Shown here in pieces: positions 56,040-64,000 of a stretch of 64,000 nucleotides of DNA. A model generated the notes under the pieces. It did no database searches and was not told the origin of the DNA. It saw only the letters and a program-made list of their open reading frames with translations. Origin of the DNA: Omphiscola glabra (Eukaryota > Mollusca > Gastropoda > Lymnaeidae); contig OZ024802.1 in assembly GCA_964017045.1 (NCBI GenBank), positions 13,404,435 through 13,468,434 of the forward strand, read 5' to 3'. Made by a program: the position numbers and the translations under genes. Within the stretch, counting starts at the first letter, position 1. Each line of letters begins with the position of its first letter.

Positions 56040-57170
56040 GAAAGAGGCGTAGCTAAGGTGGGCCTTTGGGGGCATATGTCCCCCGGGTGCCAGATAGTGG
56101 GGGCACCTAATAGGCTTTTATTGTATTATTGGATGAAAATAATGGATTTCAGAGTTAGTGGGGTGTAAAAAAAGAATCTTGTTCCCTGGCACCAAACACT
56201 CACGCAAGTGATGAAAACACCGGGGGGGGGGGGGGGGGGGTAATAGTTGATCTGCCCAGGGGTCATTTTTTTTTTATATTGAGAGTTTATATCGTGAATG
56301 GTAGCGTGGCAAAGTGTTAACCCGCCTAAAGTGGCGCTAACAATAAGCACGCCGCGGGGCAGTGGATATATCGGCGCCAAAATTGGTTGTCAGAGCCAGC
56401 AATACGGTCATTTTTATCAGGATGTAGGACGTAAATTGTGCATCCCGATGGCTTTTACTTAACCAGAAAATTTGTGATACTTAAAAAAACAAGAGGTGCA
56501 TTTTAAAGTGTACATAATTGGAATTTTTTGATAAGACTATTTGATCAGGGGAAATACTAGTTCAAGCGTTGGGGAAGGCATTATGTCGCCCGGTGCCATA
56601 TATAAACTTGGGGTGAGGCATTATGTCGCTCAGTGTCATACATAAACTTGGGGTGAGGCATTATGTCGCTCAGTGCCATACATAAACTTGGAGTGAGGCA
56701 TTATGTCGCCCAGTGCCATACATAAACTTGGAGTGAGGCATTATGTCACCCAGTGCCATACATAAACTTGGGGTGAGGTATTATGTCGCTCAGTGCCATA
56801 CATAAACTTGGGGTGAGGCATTATGTCGCCCAGTGCCATACATAAACTTGGAGTGAGGCATTATGTCACTCAGTGCCATATATAAACTTGGGGTGAGGCA
56901 TTATGTCGCTCAGTGCCATACATAAACTTAATTCATTCTGGTTGTGGTGCGTCCAAGACAAACATTTGACACAAGATTAGATTCAATTCCGTTAAGTCAC
57001 ACTGATTGACGTCAAGGAAGGGGGTGGAAGAAATTGAGGAATCCGAAGAGTCTTGAGCAAAAGCGGGGGCAGGGATCCCCTTAATTAGAGACATATTAAA
57101 ATGCAGTGATGCATATTGGTGCATATTTTAATTCACTGTTTCTTTCAAACAATGTGTAAAAGGGCATTTC
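56040..57170. repeat. Long dispersed repeat, copy 2 (expanded form)
   Basis: Same family as 35735-36305. Extra length is explained mainly by the 40-bp array at 56575-56932 and by a G20 run near 56221. Confidence 0.8.
56575..56932. repeat. 40-bp tandem repeat, ~9 copies, inside a dispersed repeat
   Basis: Unit GGCATTATGTCGCTCAGTGC plus CATACATAAACTTGGGGTGA. Single-copy equivalent at 36047-36078 in the sister repeat. Confidence 0.95.
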
Positions 57171-57282
57171 AGACTTTCATAATTTTACTATTAGATGTCT
57201 CCCTGAGAAATGCTACAAATAAAACACATACCAACTATTTGTGGACTATTAAAGAGTTAATGATAGCGTAAACAGAAAATAC

Positions 57283-58115
57283 CTAAAAAAACTTACCCGG
57301 CTCATACATATGACGATGGCTTACTCTAAAAGTAGAAGCAAAGTACAGGGAGAGAACTCGAGGGGGGCACTTGATTTGCTCCGGGGGGCAGTGCCCCTCC
57401 CCCGAAAGTTTGCCTGAAAAAAACTCTGCAACTAAGACCATCAGTATAGCTTGAGGATGCTCATCAGTAAGTTTGGCTTTGAACTTTGACTTGTTAAAGT
57501 TCATAGTGGAAAAGAGCTTTTCACACAGATAGGTACTCCAAAAAAAGGCACATGATCCACTTGAACAACCACCTGGAAATCTCTCGGAAGGTGGCGGGCA
57601 ATCTTCTCATAAATTATCCGTGCTTGTCTCTATTTCCATTCACCTCTCCTAAATTAATCTGAAGATCAATTAGCTCCATTTTAATCGCAAGTAAGGGGGG
57701 GGGGGGTTGTATCTTCCAAATTGAAGGAGAAATGGTCAGCAAAAATTTGAAAAATCGCTCTGTCTGTTTTCAAAACATGTGATCAAATTCTTCTAGTATC
57801 TTTGCAATGGCATCAGTATACTTACTACTGAAGGGTGTGCCCGAGTCCATGAGTACTTTGCATGTTCGGAAATGGCAGATGTTTCTCTAAGAATTATAAC
57901 ACAAGTTTTGTGCAGAATGCCCTGACATTGTCATTGGCAACACTGGCAAGCTACCCCTGGTCTTGTAGCTTCTTGTTGAAGACATTCAGCTTCAGTGTAA
58001 TGCCAACAAGAAAAGCCAAGTCCATGAGCTAATTTGGGATCACTTAGTACGGGAACAACCACCCCATCTTTCTCCATGAAGGCTTTCAATGTTAAAACGT
58101 GTTCAAGCAGTAGGC
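57283..58115 (-). pseudogene. hAT transposase remnant (ZBED5/GTF2IRD2-like), C-terminal half
   Basis: Recognisable blocks with shifts and stops between them. They are EHVLTLKAFMEKDGVVVPVL and DPKLAHGLGF (58100-58000), then a piece matching LxVxITLKLNVFNKKLQ in a shifted frame, then KMELIDLQ near 57680. The last is the dimerisation tail STYLCEKLFSTMNFNKSKF followed by KAKLTDEHPQAIL (57530-57430). This order matches the C-terminal half of domesticated-type hAT transposases. No intact frame; non-functional. Confidence 0.78.
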
Positions 58116-58124
58116 AGGGGCGGG

Positions 58125-58392
58125 CCGAGAGTTTGAGTCCCCTGCTATAAAGCCTTTGTCTGGCCGCTTTTAGATTACGTGTCTTCAGTCTGGGACCCAT
58201 TCACCCAGGTTTGAAGCAGCACGCTTTGTCCTAAACCGCTACAAGAACACCTTTAGTGTTGGCAGCATGCTGGAAACACTGTGCTGTTCACCATTTGAGG
58301 AAAGAAGACGATTATTCAGGCTCTCCATCATGTACAAGATAAATAATGGGCTGGTTCACTGTTCCAGCATTGAACAGATGCTCTTATTGTGA
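58125..58392 (+). pseudogene. Non-LTR RT C-terminal fragment
   Basis: Plus-strand peptide YKAFVWPLLDYVSSVWDPFT, then (after a frame break) EAARFVLNRYKNTFSVGSML, then FEERRRLFRLSMMYKINNGL-like residues (here RLFRLSIMYKINNGLVHCSS) and a stop at 58390. This is the tail after the RT core in many CR1/Jockey-type elements. It abuts the hAT remnant in the opposite orientation. Confidence 0.8.
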
Positions 58393-59821
58393 ATTTTAGT
58401 TTAATTTTTAAGGTAGATTTTCCCCATTTTGAAATACTAATTTTATGCATTAACATTTTTTGTTAAAGAATTTACTTCATCTAAAAAAATTAACATTGGT
58501 TCAATGCATGTTATGAATATTATAATCAATTAAAAAACACTTAACACATTTTTTTAATTTGCGTTCACCACCCCCCTCCCCCGTTTTTAATTTTGACATG
58601 TTTTCTTTACATAAATATAAATATTAGTTAATGTAAAATAAACAAATACAACTTTAAGTACATATAACTACTATAAAATCAAATGTACCTGCAATTATTT
58701 TTCAGTTTCACTGGATCTTTTTAAATATTTTTTAAAATTTCTCAACTTTTTGGAAAGCTTATAGCCAGCCCTTTAAAATGATATATTTTATATCTTTTAT
58801 GGCAAGCACTGATCACCAATATTTAAAATATTTGTCAAAGTACTTAGTTGAAGTATTGCACTAAAAGGTTTAGCATAAAACCTACATAATATAAAAAATA
58901 TAGGCAGTTTATTACTTTTTAAAAAAAGATAGTAGGTTACAATTCTTTTTAAAATCTTATGATTTGATAACCGGTTTATATTCTGATTCTATATCATTTC
59001 TTTTCATGGACATTACCGCTAATTAACACTATTGAAATCTTTTAATTTTAATAAAATATCCAAGCAAAAAAAATCATATTAATAACCTTTTTCCAATTGT
59101 GGAAGCAGATTTAATTGATATATTGGTCAATTCGGAAGAGCCATGCCATGACGTCATTTCATTTTTTTTTTTAAGTTTTTATTTTTTTGGATTCACTCCC
59201 CTAGTTGTTTTTACGAAGAGTTAAATTGGCCTTTCCTTAATATGGCGATTGGAATTTTTTAAATTAAATTATTTAATATAGTTTTTTATATAATGGATAA
59301 ACTGTGATGCATATCGGTCCGAATAAATTAATATTTCTTATAACTTATAAAAAAGTATTTGACAATCAAATCATGTTTGCTGTGTTTGTAAGCGTAAAAC
59401 GAATAGCCTCGTTTCTATATTTATTTTGGCATGCTTGGAAAAATGTATATACTACGTCATTGACGAGGAAATCCATTTAACACGAAAAGATAAATAAAAA
59501 TAAACAGAGTTCACTGAAAATCCCAAGCCAAAAGCCCGCCACAGCAAACTAAGTCATTTTATTGAAAAGTAATAAAAGACAAGCCAGCAGGGCCTATTAA
59601 TTCTTTTTACGATTTCGTGGTCCATTAATATTGCACAGTGCCAACTGCGTGTGTAACCCAAAGCAAATTTGTACGTAGGTTCAATTGGCTATATGCTCAC
59701 TTGTCGTCTGTACTTTCACTTGTCAGTGATGGGAAGCGCTCTCAGCATTGGTCGAAAATCAATTTTTATTCCACCCCCCCCCCCAACCACCCAATTTTCA
59801 GATTTTATTACAATTGCTTAG
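58393..59821. other. AT-rich spacer, nothing recognised
   Basis: About 1.4 kb rich in A/T homopolymers, with a short C run near 58570. Confidence 0.55.
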
Positions 59822-59936
59822 TACTGTGGTGCCTCCCTTAAGAAACAACCCAACAAGCCCGACAAGTTTTGGTTTTGACACCACCCCCCCCCCCCCTTTT
59901 TTTAAAAAAAAAAACTGAAATGACGTGTCTACGCCG
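59822..59936 (-). mobile_element. MITE-like repeat with internal poly-C, copy 2
   Basis: Reverse complement of the family at 41296-41400: GTACTGTGGTGCCTCCCTTA, then AACAAGCCCGACAAGTTTTG, a C14 run, and CTGAAATGACG. Confidence 0.75.
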
Positions 59937-60502
59937 CAAACATCCCCCCCCCCCCCCAAGGCTTCCAAGGACTATCCGTATTTTCTGAACGCTTTGAGTC
60001 GGTTTGAGTGGGAGTAATGCAATGCCAAGTATCAGTCTCAGTACCGCACATTAAAATCATCGTCAAAAGATTGTTAATTCATAGGCCTATATAAAGTTGG
60101 AAATCCGTTAGAAAAGAGAAGAAACGCTGGATATATTATATATTATTATAAACATTAAGTTATTGTTTAAAAAAAAAGCCTTATCTCGTTCCTAGTACAA
60201 AAATGTATTCGAGTATGTGTAGTGGGTGTGGGGGGGCTGAGGTCAAACCATCAGTTAATACACGTACTTAATTGACCCTACTGTAAGCTAACGCCTCTGA
60301 ATCTTAAATAATGATCTATTATTTTTAACTTATTTTGACCGTATGTTTATTGCTTTTGATCTGAGACTGGGAAAAAATGAAAAAATCTGGCCACAGATTC
60401 GCTAAATTGAAACTCGTTACTCGGTACTATCTGTGTTTGTGCATTATTCCATTCATGGAAGGCCAATGTAGAAGTCATCACCTGCTTACATGAGATCCAC
60501 TA
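59937..60502. other. Spacer, nothing recognised
   Basis: C run at 59944-59958. No gene. Confidence 0.5.
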
Positions 60503-60613
60503 TCGTTGACCCCCATTTTCATTTCAGGACCCCCAAATTTCTTTTTTGCTGACATGGACCCCTTGCAAGTTGTCGTCGACCCCTGATATAGACCACTTTG
60601 GGAATCACCGCTT
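60503..60613. mobile_element. hAT MITE fragment, GACCCC-rich
   Basis: GTTGACCCCCATTTTC, GGACCCCCAAATTTC, GACCCCTTGCAAGTTG and a terminal TTTGGGAATCACCGC. This is the composition and right end of a TTCCCAAA-type hAT MITE; the left end is not identified. Confidence 0.5.
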
Positions 60614-60989
60614 TAGTCCCAAAAATAATTTTGTGGCCATTGTGGCTTCACTTTGAAAATTTAAGGTAAAATAATAATGCTAATTTTACTCATTCATATT
60701 TCGGTGAAATACATGGATGGGGAAGGAATCAATGAGGATGGCCACAATGAATGGCGCTGATGTTGCATTTAAGTGTCTGCTGGATGCGAATGCGGAATTA
60801 AGGTATTGTGCGTGTTTTAAAAAAAAGAAATTTAAACGGCATTTTAAAAATAAATGTAACAATTGTGATTGTGTAGGAATGCTCACTGTTGGGGGCATCT
60901 TTTTGTTGTCTAGGGTCTATTGATGCATGTGAATCATTTTTTACGTCTATGATTACTACTACATCCTAGTACTAGTACGCCCTACTGGG
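60614..60989. other. Spacer, nothing recognised
   Basis: The short plus-strand frame at 60717-60923 has no known domain. Confidence 0.4.
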
Positions 60990-61428
60990 CTGACAGCTAT
61001 GGATCACCAATCACACAATAAAGTCCATGAATATGAGAAGTTTCAAAATATAATCCTTTATTCCTAATAAACACATGCAGTATTAGCAAGAGTCACTAAT
61101 CCTTTAGAAGCACATAGTCAAAGTCTTATTAAACAGGTATGAAGTAACCACTCACTACCACAGGTGTTCATCACGATCTCCCTCTGTCACACAGCCCTTG
61201 TTCGTGAACCTCCTCTCAACTCAACTAATGATCTCTCGGCTCGTCTCCTAATAACTCTCTTTCCTTTTATATCATTACACACAAACACCCAGCATACACT
61301 ACAGCTCAACACGAACCAACTTCACCTCTGACCTTACGATCAACCACTCACAAAACACTCACTCGATCGACAACTCGCCCTACCAAAGATTCATAACAAA
61401 TCCAGTTCAAAACAGTAGCGACACTTAC
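60990..61428 (-). mobile_element. Probable gypsy 3' LTR
   Basis: Lies directly after the pol stop on the minus strand and begins TGTAAGTGTCGCTAC. Contains a TATA-like GATATAAAAGG (61262-61272) and further on AATAAAG (61056-61062) in the order expected for U3-R. The outer end is uncertain because no second LTR or target duplication was found. Confidence 0.55.
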
Positions 61429-61992
61429 ACTACAATCTCTTTTACAACCTCTGGGTTGTTTAGTTGTGGTTCATGTGTTGTATCAGGGCTAGAATAAATC
61501 TGGAGTACTGCTTTTCCCACCAAATGTCTCTGATTTTGTCGATATGTCATCCCATTTGGTGTTTTGACAATGTATGACCTTGGTTGGAGGCTTCTGAGAC
61601 AACTACCGCTGGCCTCCATCAGCTTCGAGGCCTGTTCTGCATGTGGACACTGCTCCCTGGCTGAATCTGTTAACGGCGTGTCAGTTTGGCTGTCTTGTTG
61701 TAATGTTCCAGATGTTGTCCATTTCTTTTGGATATGGAACTTTTGGCTTTAGGTAAGCATCAGTAGCTGGAAGGGTTAATCTCAGGCATCTGCCCATGTG
61801 TAGCCTTTCAGGTGAAGGTCCATCAGGGCATGGAGCATTTCTAAACTGCAACAGGGCAATATATGGATCTTTGCCCGAAGCTGTTAACAGCTTGAAAATT
61901 TGTGTCAATTTTAATGTATTACTTCTCTTGGAATGCCATGGCGAGCAAATTGAGACTTCATACAAATAATCACATTCAAGCACACCAATCTC
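61425..61992 (-). pseudogene. Ty3/gypsy pol remnant, integrase C-terminal part
   Basis: First block (61983-61681): YEVSICSPWHSK, then KLLTASGKDPYIALLQFRNA, then LPATDAYLKPKV and PYPKEMDNIWNI. This is the end of the integrase core and the following region of gypsy Pol, with frameshifts (around SKRSNTLKL and RLHMGR). Second block (61619-61425): PRSYIVKTPNGMTYRQNQRH, the usual C-terminal RxYxVxTxxGxxYRRNRRH-type segment of Pol, then a stop at 61425. Protease, RT, RNase H and most of the integrase (including the catalytic triad) are missing. Confidence 0.82.
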
Positions 61993-62399
61993 AATTGGGG
62001 CTACAGAAACCTATAAAAAGTACAGTTTTATTGGATGTCTAATTAATCTTGTTAATTGTTTAAAAAATATTTAATTTCATGATTTCAATTGATGCGCACC
62101 CTTGATATGCTAATGGCTTTGTTTTGTCTTATGGTAACCCACCACTGCAACTAACCTGTAAAGAAATGTTAACAGCTTGCTTGGACATTTAAATAATTTA
62201 CAATACATTCACAGTCATTTATTTCGTTTGCTAATTTTATAGAAACAATTTTTTAAAAGTACCAATATAAGTAAAATTAATAATTTCAATGAAAATTACA
62301 TGCTGGTCTAGCTGCTCTTGAAATACAACTTCTGGACGATGCCGCAAGAACAAAACGTTACGTGGGCATGACAAAAGATACTATTCAATTTGGTTAAAT

Positions 62400-62839
62400 T
62401 GCCACAATGCTTACCATGTCTGTGCCCAATCACTCACTGGCCATTTGCTGGTCCTAGCAAATAGCTCAAATCTGGTGAGCCATCCATCTAATTGATCAAC
62501 TCCATCTTTGAATGGTGGAAGCTTGGGCTGCTGGTTGACTATCAGAACCATTGGGACTCAAACCACTGGCTAGTTCCAATCTCTTTGCTTCTAACATCGC
62601 CTTTCTCTCCACCGCCCTCTCTAACCACTTGTTTGTTCCAATCTCTTGGCTTCTAATGTCGCCTATATTTCCGCCGCCTCTTTTTTAGCCACTGACTTTT
62701 TCAAATTTCTTTGCTTATAATGTCGCCTCTCTCTCCACCGCCCCTCTTTCAGCTGCTTTCTCTGCAGTTTTTCTCCTCTAAACTCTAGAGCTACTATTTC
62801 ACCCAGAATTATAACGGGCATCCTCGTCAGGTATCCTGT
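62400..62839 (-). pseudogene. Gypsy gag-like N-terminal remnant
   Basis: Minus-strand pieces: charged KRLEL/LEAKRLE-type repeats (ERKAMLEAKRLELASG) followed by KLPPFKDGVDQLDGWLTRFE and LFARTSKWPVSDWAQT, the gag core start seen in many invertebrate gypsy elements. Frameshifts and stops interrupt it. At 62412 the coding stops at ACATG|GTAAGC, a good donor-like sequence, and the next gypsy block begins 420 bases downstream after a CTGTAG acceptor-like site. Confidence 0.7.
62814..62838 (-). other. Possible terminal exon end
   Basis: After acceptor TTTACAG the minus strand reads, in phase with the exon at 62958-63085, RIPDEDARYNSG and a TGA stop. It overlaps the upstream edge of the gag-like remnant, so it may instead be part of that element. 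Confidence 0.25.
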
Positions 62840-62957
62840 AAATATCGTATTATATTATATTCAAATGAATGAAAAATTATATTAAATTCTAATGATTGAA
62901 AATGGTTAATCTTAACCACATAACAAACAGATTATTGAAACAAATTAACATTCTTAC

Positions 62958-63085
62958 CGGTTCTTCTTTTTTCTCTCATTATAAATTGAAAATTCTGATT
63001 TCCTGAAGACGTCCTTCAATAATGGAACTTGAAAAAATTTGTGGTTGTTGTCCATTAGACCAATCACAATGAGAGCTTCTGAAGC
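62958..63085 (-). other. Candidate exon, 42 codons open
   Basis: Acceptor TTGTTGCAG|GCTTC and donor CCG|GTAAGA bound a fully open segment: ASEALIVIGLMDNNHKFFQV, PLLKDVFRKSEFSIYNERKK. Ends in phase 2. No domain recognised. Better supported than other stretches here because both sites are strong and the peptide is not low-complexity. Confidence 0.4.
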
Positions 63086-63723
63086 CTGCAACAATTAAAA
63101 TCAGATTACAGTGACATCCTAAAATTCTGAAGTGTTCATCCTTTTTAAGTCAATCCAGGAACCTTGAAAAAAAGCCCGGTATGATTTTAACATAATAATA
63201 ATTACTTATTTTAAGTATATATTTGTTAACTTACTACAGTGTACAAATTATTTTAAGTTGCACTTTTATAAAAAAAATCAATTTAAAAATAGAGCTCCAT
63301 TTTCTCAGATTCCATGATAATTTGAAAGTCTAAAACCTGCACACCATGTCTCCTCTGTTCTTGTGAGGATATTGTAAAAAATATGAAAAAGCCATAATAG
63401 TTATCCATTTGAAAATGTTTAGAGATTTATAAAAATCCAGCTTTTAAATAGAATTTTAAATCAGGGCTCGTACAGAATTCACAAACTTTCCCAAATCTTC
63501 AGAGACCTTTTTTGTAAAAATTTCAAATATTTATTTAATATTATATTCTAAAGAGAAAAAAATGCATGGGTGGCAACCGGCAGGCCGCGGCTAAAGGTAT
63601 AAACAATATATATATGCAAAATTCCCCATCTTTGTGTTGACACAGAAAATAATTCATAATCCTTATCAATAATGTTGAAAAATTCTGAATCACTTTCATA
63701 TTGGCACCATAGCCTTTGCTCAC
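63086..63723. other. AT-rich, possible intron
   Basis: AT-rich between two candidate exons. A very short splice-bounded segment near 63338-63354 (minus strand GAGACATGGTGTGCAG|GTTTTA) would restore phase between them, but a 16-base exon is not a safe call. Confidence 0.3.
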
Positions 63724-63821
63724 CTTAGCCCTGTCACATCTTGAACACAGTTTCTGAGCCCTTTCATATTGGTACCATCATCATAAATCTTCTTGCCACT
63801 GTTTTTATAGAGAATAAATCT
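63724..63821 (-). other. Candidate exon, ~32 codons open
   Basis: Minus strand between GTTGACAG and AAG|GTGAGC reads IEQRFILYKNSGKKIYDDGT, NMKGLRNCVQDVTGLR. Ends in phase 2, which does not join directly to 62958-63085 (phase 0 start). No domain recognised. Confidence 0.35.
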
Positions 63822-64000
63822 TTGTTCAATTCCTGTCAACCTTCAATCTGGTAGAATCAAAGATAAATTTCAATTAAATGAATTTTGTTATTATTATCCA
63901 CTTTTATATATCAAGTTTCCAAGATTTTATTTTTTTTATGAATTGTAACAGTTGAAGTGAGCCATCCTTCCCTATGAACTGTAAGATTTGAAGTGGGCTA
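63822..64000. other. Window end, nothing recognised
   Basis: AT-rich sequence. GAACTGTAA.A.TTGAAGTG occurs twice in the last 80 bases. Confidence 0.5.

Overview
This is an animal nuclear genome window, most likely from a mollusc and perhaps a pulmonate-type gastropod. The species call is inference and weak. The support is a spliced clan-2 cytochrome P450, abundant decayed non-LTR, Ty3/gypsy, hAT, piggyBac and Kolobok elements, a tRNA-derived SINE, AT-rich spacers with long poly-C/poly-G runs, and no bacterial-style gene packing.

Only two genes can be read with confidence. (1) A clan-2 (CYP2-like) microsomal P450 lies on the minus strand at 32499-35555. It has three exons, including a 115-bp middle exon at 34380-34494 found by splice phase and homology, and gives a 500-residue protein with every P450 motif. 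A decayed partial copy lies just downstream (31560-32195). (2) A complete Kolobok-type DNA transposon (47365-50285) has matching 16-bp terminal inverted repeats, a TTAA duplicated at both ends, and an unbroken 603-codon transposase on the minus strand. Two further stretches show exon-like open segments with good splice sites on the minus strand but no recognised product: 50.4-53.2 kb (a repeatedly duplicated exon) and 62.8-63.8 kb.

Layout. 0-11 kb: minisatellites, a 749-bp hAT-like element (1308-2056), a hAT MITE fragment and a 1-kb 32-bp array. 11.4-15.7 kb: two non-LTR reverse-transcriptase remnants on the minus strand (Jockey-like, then L2/CR1-like), each carrying its own in-frame 36-bp tandem expansion. 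16-26.4 kb: many tandem arrays, including a 27-bp array of about 29 copies, and a perfect 88-bp palindrome. 26.5-31.3 kb: a hAT MITE with an 8-bp duplication, a tRNA-derived SINE and another 1-kb 32-bp array. 31.5-35.6 kb: the P450 locus. 35.7-44.7 kb: dispersed repeats, a non-LTR 3' fragment with a zinc-finger C-terminus, and further arrays. 45-55 kb: two piggyBac-like MITEs, the Kolobok and duplicated exon-like units. 55-64 kb: SINE, Jockey-like, hAT-transposase and gypsy (gag, integrase, LTR) remnants.

The main theme is repeated birth of tandem arrays (units about 12-59 bp) inside sequences that already existed: both RT remnants, the hAT-like element, the P450 3' end, and one copy of a dispersed repeat whose sister copy in the same window still has a single unit. 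I saw no CRISPR array, no rRNA gene and no intact tRNA gene.
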